A stretch of 64,000 nt of DNA from Branchiostoma floridae. Its lineage: Eukaryota > Chordata > Leptocardii > Amphioxiformes > Branchiostomatidae. The DNA lies in assembly GCF_000003815.2 (NCBI RefSeq), contig NC_049996.1:7387332-7451331 (forward strand). The letters are read 5' to 3'. The position numbers and the translations under genes are program-made. The notes under the pieces were generated by a model. It saw nothing but the letters and a program-made list of their open reading frames with translations, made no database searches and was not told the DNA's origin. This document shows positions 55,106 to 64,000 of this stretch, in pieces (position 1 is the first letter of the stretch; every line of letters begins with the position of its first letter).

Positions 55106-55162
55106 GCTTTAAAGCAGTATGCTCTATCTTTACTTTGCTTCCCAGGCAAGAGCATTCAACAG
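55106..55162 (+). CDS. Gene C exon (57 nt), unidentified protein
   Basis: One of the best splice-bounded stretches in the window: acceptor ATTTTGCCTTTTTCCAG, donor CAACAG|GTAAGA. In phase 0 it reads ALKQYALSLLCFPGKSIQQ, joining the exons at 53191 and 56842 without a break. An alternative phase-1 frame (FKAVCSIFTLLPRQEHSTG) is also open but would not join them. Confidence 0.6.
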
Positions 55163-55347
55163 GTAAGAAGGTAGACCCAAGAAGCAACCAAGTATGCTAA
55201 AGGCTCAAGTATACCAAAGTTTAAAGGCTGACATCTAGGCTAAGGCAGTGTTGCTTGAGAAAAGTGGGAAACCCATCTCTGTAAAATGTAGATTTTACAC
55301 AAGGTGACCACATCATCAGGGCAGCTGTAGATCTAAGGGAGGTATTC

Positions 55348-55903
55348 ATGCCCGTAGCCAGGATTTTGGTTGGGGGGGTTCTTTTTAGTAAATGTGGGAC
55401 CTTTGAGCGCTGCAGGCGCGAGACTCACGCCGAAGGCGTGAGGTACCTAGGGGGGTCGGGGGGCATGCTCCCCCGGAAAAAATGAAATTTTGACCCTCTG
55501 AAACGCCATTTCCTGCATTTTGACCGTCAAAAATCGCTTGCGAAGTTTAATGGAATTTTTATTAAAAGACAAGGCTTTTGCGTAAGTCTTTGAGGCCAAC
55601 TCCCTCGACATATTTTCACCATGTCCGACACCAAAGGCGTGAGGCGTGGCAATGGAGGTCCGGGGAAATTTTGAAACCTGGATCCTCTGAAAAGCCATTT
55701 CCTGCACTTTCTGGGGCAAATTTTGCTGATAGACTTACTACGATTGGCTGAAATGTCTATCAAGGAAAAATGCAAATCAGTCATGCCTTTGAAAAAATAA
55801 TCTTGGACATGAAAAAGTGGACCTTCAATCCTGAAAAAGCGGACCTTTTGAGCGAGTGGGGGGGTTCTTCCGAACTCCCCGAACCCCCCCTGGCTACGGG
55901 CAT
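55348..55903. mobile_element. 556-bp TIR element with 7-bp target duplication and internal tandem module
   Basis: Ends ATGCCCGTAGCCAGG are exact inverted repeats, flanked by GGTATTC on both sides (55341-55347, 55904-55910). Near the right end, GGGGGGGTTC repeats in both orientations. Inside are two tandem modules (about 55473 and 55661), each with a CCGG..GAAATTTTGA..CCTCTGAAA.GCCATTTCCTGCA pattern, so the minus strand reads repeated QEMAFQR peptides. No transposase. Confidence 0.7.
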
Positions 55904-56841
55904 GGTATTCACTGTCTCAGGAAGGTGCCATTCCTACCCTGCCATCCAGTGGCCTGAAGCTCACCCATCCTCCTGACTTGTAGACTGTGACTGAATGTTT
56001 GTGATTAAGGGTCACGGTTAAATTTGTGATGGCTTCAGACATGTGCTGGGGTTTTCTGGAATGTCTGACTAAGTATCAAGCACAGTGTCTTAAGGGAAAA
56101 AAAAGTAACAAAAACAAATTAAGAAATAAGCTACTTGAATCATAGGGTTTCTTAATGTGCTTGTTCAACCATCTTCTGTGGATAACATTGAACTATCCCA
56201 TTAGTGTTTTTTAAGGTATTTTACTAAAATTTTAGTATATACCTATTTGCTAGTTTGTTCATCAGATTCTGTTACATGCACTAGCAAAGTTGCAGAAATA
56301 TGGTTCCTTAAATTATCTATCAAAGTTTCAAACTGTAAATTTCTTCCTATGTTGTCTTGTCAAGGTACTAACCTGCGAACTCACAGCTGGTTTTGTAGTT
56401 CCTTGTTACTCTAACACTTCTTGATAGACATATCTGAACTTTCTGACATCTATGACATTGTGTTGAGGTTGTTTGACAAGGTGCACTGCCCTGCTAAGAC
56501 AAAATGTAGTGGGAGCAGTATATTCTTGAGCAAACAAGTTGAAGTTGAAGGTCATGGTCCAAGCTGGGGTGTCCCTGAAGAATGGCCAGCTGTGCTGGGC
56601 TGATTTCATGCTGCAATGTAGGATTTTACACATGTGCTACCTGACCCTCAGCCTTTACCATTACTAGTATGTGTGTAGCTTTCTTTGATTTTATCAAACC
56701 TGTTTTCTTTGTTTTGATATGCATTATGTAGTGGTATATGCACTCATCTTGCCACATCTGGTTTAAATTCTTTGAGCAGTTTGCACCCTGTAAGTTATAC
56801 TTATTATAAGTTATAGCTGCAACATCTCTTTGTCCCCTCAG

Positions 56842-56886
56842 AAATATTTAGGAGAGAGGATGAAGAACTTGGCTGCTATAGTATAG
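56842..56886 (+). CDS. Gene C, terminal exon, unidentified protein
   Basis: A strong acceptor (ACATCTCTTTGTCCCCTCAG) opens KYLGERMKNLAAIV and TAG. In phase 0 it continues directly from the 55106 exon (...GKSIQQ|KYLGERM...). The peptide has a helical, charged character. A GTATAG at the very end could act as a donor, but the stop in frame is simpler. Confidence 0.5.
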   Translation, partial: KYLGERMKNLAAIV

Positions 56887-57007
56887 GTTCGGATACCAGG
56901 CCAGGACACTTCAAAGAGTCACATTGTCATTTCGGATGGGGACGTACACCTGACGCTCCACACTCGTTCTCATTTAAATGTCGAAAATGGCATTTTTGTG
57001 GTCGAAA

Positions 57008-57013
57008 AATAAA
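57008..57013 (+). terminator. First AATAAA after gene C, inside a transposon
   Basis: The first canonical hexamer downstream of the proposed gene C stop (56886) lies about 120 nt on, within the left end of the 56961-57887 element. Whether it is used is unknown. Confidence 0.2.
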
Positions 57014-57129
57014 TCGGCTTTATTTTCAGTGAAAACTACCTGGTTGTTTAGGAAAATTCCTCTTTTAACCATAGCCAAAAAATGGCAACTTATTATTTTC
57101 GGTCCCATTGGTAATACATTACAGGGCGG

Positions 57130-57159
57130 GTAACAAACGTTACCGGTAACGTTTGTTAC
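57130..57159. repeat. Perfect 30-bp palindrome
   Basis: GTAACAAACGTTAC is joined to its complement through CGG/CCG without mismatch, giving full two-fold symmetry. Half-copies at 57308 and 57490 suggest protein-binding sites of the transposon. Confidence 0.85.
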
Positions 57160-57903
57160 AACAGTAAACTTTACCCTGTTTTCTTCTAAAGGACTTACCT
57201 TATTGACTACATCATTTGGGTATAAGTGGATGTCCCAAGAAAAATTTGAAAAGTGGGCAGATTTTTTACACCAGGTCAAATAGAAAGCTTAGACAGCATC
57301 GAACAATGGTAACGTTTGTTACAGTCATTTCTGTACAACATTTTGTTAAGCAAGGTGGGATACAAATAACAGTCAACAACCCTTTCTTGTTTCTTTAGGA
57401 AGCCAGAAAAACTGTACAGCGTCACAAAAATGGTCATTTCTAGTCTTATACGTGGATAATAAAACCGTGGCAACCATTGTACTCATGGTGGTAACGTTTG
57501 TTACAGAATCTGGCGACAGGCATAAACCACCTCACACAGCCTCCAAGATCAGTGACAGTAGCGATCTGACGTGATCGGTCAGAGGGCCTTGGTAGCGGGT
57601 TTCACCTGCCGAACAATTATTCTGGGAACTGAATTGTTACATTTTTGGCTACTATTTGAATTCTTCGTTTCTTCTCAGGCGACAGCCATTTTTTAGGGTG
57701 TGAAATCCGACCCATGGCTATAATAACCGTCTAAGCCATCAACCAATACGAATGTTGTTGTGCATCTTTTGTAAAACATTACAGGGGTGATGGAAAAATA
57801 AAGGAACCAGTGATGTTGTCTATAATTTTCTCCATATCAAGCCGTAAAGTCAGGCGACAGCATTTCGACATTTAAATGAGAACGAGCCTCCAGTATCAGT
57901 ATA

Positions 57904-58302
57904 TACCTTTCTCACGCGGCGGCCATGATAGATCTAAAACGAGTTCAATGTGGCAAACAAAAGGCTGTCCATCATAATTAGCAGTTCGACCAATGGTAGC
58001 CTGCCAATTAGGAAATCGACCAATAAGTGAATGGCTGCAAATTCGTTAAAAATTTGCATTATTATGTTTTTATTTTGCATCTCTTAAGGGACTATGGGGT
58101 CAGTCTACACTACTCTGAATTGCTACATCTTTCGGTGCATAACACTTCTTGTAATGTTTATTATTCTATCTTATATCATGAAAATTTGTGTGGTTTGCAT
58201 TTGGGGGAAAACTAAATGGGACCTGATTTTAGAAATAAGTTTTGTCTGTTTGCTACATTGAACTCGTTTTAGATCTATCATGGCCGCCACGTGAGAAAGG
58301 TG
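57904..58302. mobile_element. 399-bp TIR element, TATA target duplication
   Basis: Nearly identical inverted repeats of about 55 bp (ACCTTTCTCACG, then GGCGGCCATGATAGATCTAA, then AACGAGTTCAATGT) differ at only a few sites. TATA flanks both ends (57900-57903, 58303-58306). The interior has CCAATGG/CCAATTAG/CCAATAAG strings and no coding capacity. Confidence 0.75.
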
Positions 58303-59629
58303 TATAGGAGAGGTTATAGCACCAAACCTCTGCATGTTAAAGAACCCAGCACACTTATCAAGAAGAGTACGGGTGACCTGTTGTGGTTGTCCAAAATCAT
58401 AGAATGGTGGTACATGTAATAGCAGTGTCCTATGCCTTGTCCTCAGTCTCAGGTTAGCTGCTTTACCTGCATGTACCCTAGTTCAGACTAACAAACCATT
58501 CCTATTTCATCATTCACTCAGAAGCACACATTGTTCTGTGAATGTAAATTTCCACGAGGTCATTTCAAGTTCAAACACAAGCCTCTGCACTCAACCAAAG
58601 CAGCCATTTCATCCATTGTCTACCTAAACACTTATTGCCAGCCTGTTTTTCATTTCCCTGCTAAAATGTTTCACTACACACAGTACACAGGCCTGTTGCT
58701 GATGTTTAGGAGAATAGGAGAGGAGTTCAAGTTCAGGATGATTGTCGTCTGAAGTAGATTTCCTGTTGGAGAGTCTCAGTATGGGGTAGATTTGTGTTTG
58801 TCAGCCATACTTAACAATGTGAAGTTCAGTTCTGCTTGGTTAGTAGACTGCTATAAATAGTTCAACACCTTTGTAAGTAAAGGTTCTCTTGTTCAAAGCT
58901 GAATTAGAACTTGGCAAGAAGTGTTTCTGTCTGGTAAAGTTAACAGGTGTAGAGGAAATAAGTCAAATAAAGGACATTCAAGTGAAGAAATAAATTGAAA
59001 TTGAATACCACAGTTACCACAATCTACCTGTCAGCTTTCACTGTGTAGAAATGCTTACAAAAAATCCATTTTTCTTACAAAACTGATAATGACCAGTCAG
59101 TAAAAAAGCAAGATCATTCATTTAACTACTGTCTTTAAAGAAGAAGTTTGCAGTAGTGATATCCAGTATTTGATTATAGATAAAAATAAAGATTATTATC
59201 ATAACCCACTTGGATTGTTAGAAGTTTTAACCTGTATCAACATAACCTGAAGACCTAGTCACCTTACCTGCTCTCATTTTGACTTATCTTAATTATGATT
59301 GAACTGAAGTTTATACAGTTGCATAGTATGTTCATGGAAAGACCTGTCTGTCCTTTTTTCCAAATACATAACATATGGGAGACTGACACTTTGGTGTCCT
59401 CTGACACCTGTGGCTTGATCTTAGGGCCAATTGGTCAGGGACACATTTAATGTTCTTTCACCAGAGATATATCTTCAAAGGTCATTGTGTTTTTGCACAT
59501 TTTTTGTATTACCAGCGGCCAGGTGAGTTCACATGTACAGATGATTCCAATTGAAGAGGGAGCAAAATTGTGACGTCGAACTAGAGAGGTATAAAAAGCT
59601 ACCCACAGGCACAGTGTGATAAATACTAT

Positions 59630-59785
59630 AAGTCAAAACTGCCTAGAAGACCACTCAGGACCAGAAAATATCAATGGTCTATGTAGACAGGTGGTCAATA
59701 TAGAAGATGGGAAAGTTATCCAAGGGACCACCAAAAAGTGAACCTTATGAAGAGGTGGTCACTTGTAGTTGTACAGTTTTTTGTC
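59630..59785 (+). mobile_element. Pogo-like MITE family G, full-length copy
   Basis: Left AAGTCAAAACTGCCTAGAAG, inner GTCTATGTAGACAGGTGGTC and GGGACCACCAAAAAGTGAAC, right GAGGTGGTCACTTGTAG. Two halves are roughly inverted. Confidence 0.5.
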
Positions 59786-59919
59786 CAAAATTGCTCTGTT
59801 TACTCTGGACACACTTTAACACTTACACTAAATGAACACAGAAGTTCACAGAGTAATGTTTGTTTTTGTGAAGTGTTGTTGTGGGATTGATTGATCAGCT
59901 TTCACACAGGCTACTTCAG

Positions 59920-60102
59920 GTCTTCATTCTCCAAGGCCACAAGAGCCTCTTTAAATACAGAAACATACATATGGCCATCCCCTGTGTGGGTGGAACAGAC
60001 AAAGCAGATTTGTTTTCTGGGTTTGCCTGTGGTGTCAAGTACAATGGGTCAAGTTCAATTTTCTTAGAGATTAGCTATGCACCAATGCCACTGCACCACA
60101 AA
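59920..60102 (+). CDS. Gene D exon, unidentified protein
   Basis: 183 nt, phase 0 in and out, from an acceptor ending AGGCTACTTCAG to a good donor (CACAAA|GTGAGC). Sixty-one residues: VFILQGHKSLFKYRNIHMAI, PCVGGTDKADLFSGFACGVK, YNGSSSIFLEISYAPMPLHH, K. It includes an NGSS glycosylation-type motif and two cysteines. An alternative acceptor 10 nt upstream (CACACAG) keeps the same frame. The frame stays open to 60156. No family is recognised. Confidence 0.4.
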
Positions 60103-60944
60103 GTGAGCTCTTCAAGGCAGGAGACTGAGGATGTGCACAATGCTGTTTCTGTTTAGGAAGAGTCCAGCCTTGAAGTTGTTCAGTGACTTGGATGAAATTT
60201 GATACTTTACAGAGAACCTACAATAGGGATGTTTTAAGGTCTTGTACATCAACAAGGCTGTGCCATTGGGTTTGAATTGAAATAACATCTTTTGTGATCA
60301 CATGTCCAATACACAAACAATTTTCTTGTGTTATTCACTTATTGACGAAAGGGAATTTGTGATCAAACTAAACTTAATGTCTCTTTGCTGTATACACTAA
60401 GAGTAATACAGGTACAAGACCAAAAGTCCATTTTTTGTTCTTCTATCTCTTAGAAAACCTGAACCTTTTACTCCCATTATGATAAAGCTTTTTCAGTGTC
60501 TGTTTATTTGTAAAACACATTTGTTAATGCCTGGTGTTTGGGTAATTGGGTACTTAACATAAATTCCTTCTCATTGCCATTAAGGAAATTGTTTAAGCAC
60601 CATGAAATAGATGTAAACAGTTCAGATAGGCTTATCTTAAAACAGAAGACCACCGACTGAGTTAAACAACTTGTTGCCATCAATGTTGAGTTCAACATCT
60701 CTGTACCCTTCAGGCTTCTTGTACAAAAATAAACATGATTCTTGATTTACTTGTTATGTTCTGGTTAGCCTACAGGTCTAAGTTTAGTTTGTATTTGTGC
60801 CAACTGGCTTGCTTTCAGGTTTAATGCTGGTTTCTTGTAACAGGATACAAAAAGATTGGTTCAAACAATTTAAACATTACTTTTAATTTAGTGTGCTATC
60901 AAAATTGTAAATCTCTAGTAGATGGAAAATAGGTAAATTTACAT

Positions 60945-61136
60945 TCTGATTCCTTCAATTCCAGTTTTATTTTTGAAGTTTTTGTGGTAACCTCTCAACT
61001 GCAAATTCAATGACAAAAAAAAAAAACATTCTTCCCTATTCTGACAATTTTGCTACAGTACAACCGCAAATCTAAAGCACTAGAAACCTCCTATCGAGAA
61101 AGAAAACCACTGTCAAAGTAAAATGAATTTACGGTA
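60945..61136 (+). mobile_element. MITE family T, 5'-decayed copy
   Basis: The right end GTAAAATGAATTTACGGTA and interior TACAACCGCAAATCTAAAGC and AAACCTCCTATCG identify the family. The left terminus is unclear. Confidence 0.45.
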
Positions 61137-61307
61137 TCAAGTATATCATGTCTACCATCTAAATTGCCGCATCAGATTCTTCCCCTATCTTCCATTTAAC
61201 CTAAACCACAAGTTCAGCTGAAAATGATACAGGTCTGCGTTGAAATTAGTATGTATTTGTTCCAGATGGGGCAAATGCAGAATATTTTATACATTTCGTA
61301 TTTGCAG

Positions 61308-61388
61308 GGGATTGGGTGTGATGAATTTCAGAAATGATAAGAAGCCTTATAAATCATATGCTTGTTATGAATCATCAAAAGAACACTT
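61308..61388 (+). CDS. Gene D exon, unidentified protein
   Basis: 81 nt between a strong acceptor (ACATTTCGTATTTGCAG) and a consensus donor (CACTT|GTAAGT). In phase 2 it reads GLGVMNFRNDKKPYKSYACY then ESSKEH, with two bases left over (phase 2 out). The frame is hydrophilic and protein-like. At least one exon must be missing between this and 60102, because the phases differ. Confidence 0.5.
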
Positions 61389-61577
61389 GTAAGTGTATAT
61401 TTATATAAAGGAAATTGGGTCAACCATAATACACAAGAGGTATGAAGTACTTAAGCCCCCAAAGAGATATGAAAAGGATCATCCCTTATTTTTAGAATGG
61501 CTACCCTTGACTTCAAAGTCAATATGTGCCATAAGAGTCCTATGAAGGCATATCAATTTTCCACAATAGATACAGTG

Positions 61578-61677
61578 NNNNNNNNNNNNNNNNNNNNNNN
61601 NNNNNNNNNNNNNNNNNNNNNNNNNNNNNNNNNNNNNNNNNNNNNNNNNNNNNNNNNNNNNNNNNNNNNNNNNNNNN
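61578..61677. other. Assembly gap (100 N)
   Basis: Exactly 100 N, the conventional size for a gap of unknown length. Confidence 0.99.
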
Positions 61678-61819
61678 GGGAAGGATTTTATTTTCAAGAA
61701 AGGGGTTGGGTTTAAGGCTGTCTGTTAACAGTTTAATAGGTTTTTTTGTCAGGTGTTATTTCTGGGACCCTTTTTTGGAATTTTGCAAGATAGAGATGAA
61801 CCTCAGGCTTGGAAAGTGG

Positions 61820-61960
61820 CCAGGCGGTTGCTATAGATAAGACTGTTAATGCTTGTGTCAATGGGAACAATCATTGTAAGGGACCACCAAAAAGTGGTCA
61901 GATTGGCCAGGTGGTCCATATATACAGGTGCTCACTTGTACAGGTTTTGACTGTATGTCA
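61820..61960 (+). mobile_element. Pogo-like MITE family G, copy
   Basis: GGGACCACCAAAAAGTGGTC, GGCCAGGTGGTCCATATATA, and the terminal CACTTGTACAGGTTTTGACT followed by GTA. Confidence 0.55.
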
Positions 61961-62164
61961 CAGTCCAGAGTAATGGATGTTTACTGCCTTCCTCTCTCTG
62001 ATGCCAAACAGTCCCCCACCCCTACCCTCCAGTGCAGGGGAGACCACATGCTCCCAATATATAACATGTACTTGCCCTTGACACAAGGCCTAGGGAGGGA
62101 CAGGTCTTTGGAAAAGGATGATGCCAAAGTGTTCGGAAATTTCTAAAGAAAAAGATACTATATA

Positions 62165-62337
62165 CCTCTACAATGTACATAAGGACCAGCTGGCCATTGT
62201 GACAACTTTTCTGTGGCTTCTTACATAATTGTTCCCATTGACATGATTGACATAAGCATTAGTTGACCACCTATCCACATAGACCACATTTCATCAATCC
62301 CCTGAGTGGTCTATTTGGGCAGGTTTGACTGTACTGT
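62165..62337 (+). mobile_element. Pogo-like MITE family G, copy
   Basis: ACAATGTACATAAGGACCAG, TTGACCACCTATCCACATAG, CCTGAGTGGTCTATTTGGGC and the right terminus AGGTTTGACTGTA. Confidence 0.55.
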
Positions 62338-62573
62338 ATATACGTAGCCTTGACACTGGGACTATAGTAGTATGTCCCAGGGACAGATCTTTTGAGAACG
62401 ATATTACCCAAGTGTGCAAACATTAGATTGCTAATTCCCATAGAAAGTACCACAGATTACAGTTATCAAAATACACCAGATGTATTGAGAGAGTGATAGA
62501 CTGGTTGTGTTTAACGACCAAACAAAGTGTCATATGATACTATCGTCTTTACCCTCAGCCTTCAGCATCCCAG

Positions 62574-62628
62574 GGAACCTCAAGAATCAAGGTTAAGAAT
62601 GCAAACTTGTGGTTGTCAATTTCCTTAG
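62574..62628 (+). CDS. Gene D, terminal exon (tentative)
   Basis: The acceptor (CCCTCAGCCTTCAGCATCCCAG) is strong. With the phase left by the exon at 61308 it reads EPQESRLRMQTCGCQFP and TAG. Another frame (GTSRIKVKNANLWLSISLGT) is also open. AATAAA follows about 215 nt later, a normal 3' untranslated length. Confidence 0.3.
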
Positions 62629-62842
62629 GGACAAAGTTAAGGAAGAGCAAAGTAAATACAAGTTTTGTAATGATTTGCTAGTTATTTGCTAGTTTTAGCT
62701 GGCTATATGTAGTAAATACTGCAACATGTTATGGTTAGTGGGTTTTAGAGAAGAAAATGCCCTTTCATAACTAAATAAGGTCTATTATACTACTAATGTA
62801 TCAATTTGACATTTGATAGCATTGACACACTTTGATATGGAC

Positions 62843-62848
62843 AATAAA
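62843..62848 (+). terminator. Polyadenylation signal AATAAA (gene D, tentative)
   Basis: Canonical hexamer in ATGGACAATAAACC, downstream of the proposed gene D stop. Confidence 0.3.
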
Positions 62849-62849
62849 C

Positions 62850-63640
62850 CTTATTTTACATGAACAAAAAATTCAGTTAAACTTAGACTATTACTTATGT
62901 GAACATTCTGAAGTAACCATCATCATGGTAAACTTTGAACCAATCAGAAAGCTTCTTACAAATAGATGCCCAGTGATATTGCCCTTCAGGGTTGACCTTT
63001 TTTTCTTGTAACCTCTGTGTTGATAATATTTTATGTTTATACTGCCTAGTTATTAGTCAAAGGCCATTATAAAGTGCTGTGATATCTCAAAGAGTGATCC
63101 GATGGTCTAAGACAGTTCTGGTACTCATTATTTAAGATCAAAGGTGTGTGTCTAAGGAAGGATAAGTAATGCTGGTAGGTTATAGACAGTCACCTGATAG
63201 ACCTTGAGACATGGCCCAGACCTTAAGAAAATAGATGTCAGCACGTTAGAATGCGAAGCACCTTGAAAGAATTGACTTGTAATCTTTAGCAACTGTGAAG
63301 TTGAACTTGGTATGTCAATCAGGTGGTTCTTCCTTAACTTTGTGGGTTAAGTGACGTCCTTCAAAGTCTGTTTCCAAGCTTCTTGAAGTTCAACTTTTTA
63401 AAGGGTTTAAAAAGAATTATATCCTTAGACAAGCCTCTTCACCTTTTTATTCACCAGAGATGGTTTTGATTTTGCTCTGTAGATTCTTAGATTTATTGAG
63501 GTTGATCTCTTTTGAGGTCTAGCTAATGTTACAGGCTGACACTAGTTATAGGATAAATGCAGAATGCATAATTCAATTTTTAGGAAGTTGGACATTTTGA
63601 CAAGAAGCAGTACACGGTGATGCCCTATATCATCATGAAG
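62850..63640. other. Intergenic, nothing recognised
   Basis: No repeat family or splice-bounded frame that I can support. Confidence 0.3.
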
Positions 63641-63780
63641 ACATTTTATTCTTGTGGTTATTGACTTAGAATCGAAAAGTACTAGGTTGGAATCCCTTGC
63701 AGGTCTCAGTGTTGTATCATTGAGAAATGCTTGTTTTCGCACTCAACTCAGGTGAGTACCTAGTATTGTTGGAGACCTCC
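63640..63780 (+). mobile_element. 5'-truncated tRNA-derived SINE
   Basis: TTCTTGTGGTTATTGACTTA, TACTAGGTTGGAATCCCTTG (B-box remnant), GTGTTGTATCATTGAG and CTCAACTCAGGTGAGTACCT match the plan of the copies at 15930 and 50405. Confidence 0.5.
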
Positions 63781-64000
63781 TAAAAAAATTTGTCTTAGAA
63801 GTTTAGCCTTCTAGGAAGTGCATTGGCACCCAATTTGTGTTGTTTATAGGGTTAGGCGGTAGGGAGAAGGCCCTAATGATTTGAACAGCTAGGATTGACT
63901 TTGGAGTCTCTCCATTGCTATCATCACCTCAGCATATGTACAGTACATCCTGCCAACTGGACATTCAGCCAAATGTAGGATTGACCAGGAAGGTGACACA

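Larger units (their letters stand above)
56961..57887. mobile_element. 927-bp TIR element with repeated palindromic motif
   Basis: Inverted ends share CTCGTTCTCATTTAAATG and TCGAAA. CTCCA flanks both sides (56956-56960, 57888-57892), a possible 5-bp target duplication. The motif GGTAACGTTTGTTACA occurs at 57308 and 57490, and as a perfect 30-bp palindrome at 57130-57159. No transposase frame. Confidence 0.65.

Noticed and set aside
1-64000. Search for CRISPR arrays, rRNA, operons and intact autonomous transposases
   Set aside because: No regularly spaced short repeats, ribosomal RNA stretches, bacterial-style gene clusters or full transposase frames were visible. The composition and splice signals point to animal nuclear DNA.

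Overview
This window looks like eukaryotic, animal genomic DNA: AT-leaning, with no long open reading frames, but many short open stretches bounded by good GT/AG splice signals. It is dense with short inverted-repeat DNA transposons and tRNA-derived SINEs, and has three assembly gaps (30264-30908, 34001-34267, 61578-61677). This style is typical of a lancelet (Branchiostoma) genome. That assignment rests on general knowledge, not a database match.

The coding content is a set of de novo exon calls made by reading splice sites, open frames and phase compatibility by eye. No protein family could be named with confidence. Four multi-exon models emerge. Gene M (minus strand, about 14.15 kb down to 1.71 kb) has seven exons whose phases all agree. 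Gene A (plus, 25.2-36.06 kb) has seven phase-compatible exons ending in a stop followed 8 nt later by AATAAA. Gene C (plus, ending at 56,886) shows two 57-nt phase-0 exons and a terminal exon. Gene D (plus, 59.9-62.63 kb) shows three exons and a downstream AATAAA. Isolated candidates include a signal-peptide exon at 35,582 and a minus-strand terminal exon at 29.1 kb.

The intervening DNA is mainly mobile elements. Full-length terminal-inverted-repeat elements with recognisable target duplications lie at 155-302, 7747-9756 (2 kb, TTA), 19592-19805 (TAA), 21153-21521 (TTA), 42967-44268 (hAT-like), 45934-46643 (TGA), 55348-55903 (GGTATTC), 56961-57887 and 57904-58302. A TA-flanked MITE family with ends CTGTAAAT/ATTTACAG occurs at least eleven times, and a pogo-like family rich in GACCACC at least eight times. 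SINEs include one intact tRNA-Ala-type copy with an 11-bp target duplication. Two minisatellites (14.59 kb and 41.16 kb) and a duplicated CCAAT/CRE block (26.9 kb) complete the picture.

The most unusual features are non-autonomous transposons whose interiors resemble CpG-rich host promoters (7747-9756 and 42967-44268), and two elements with different ends that carry the same internal tandem module (about 22.7 kb and 55.4 kb). No prokaryotic operons, rRNA or CRISPR arrays were seen.
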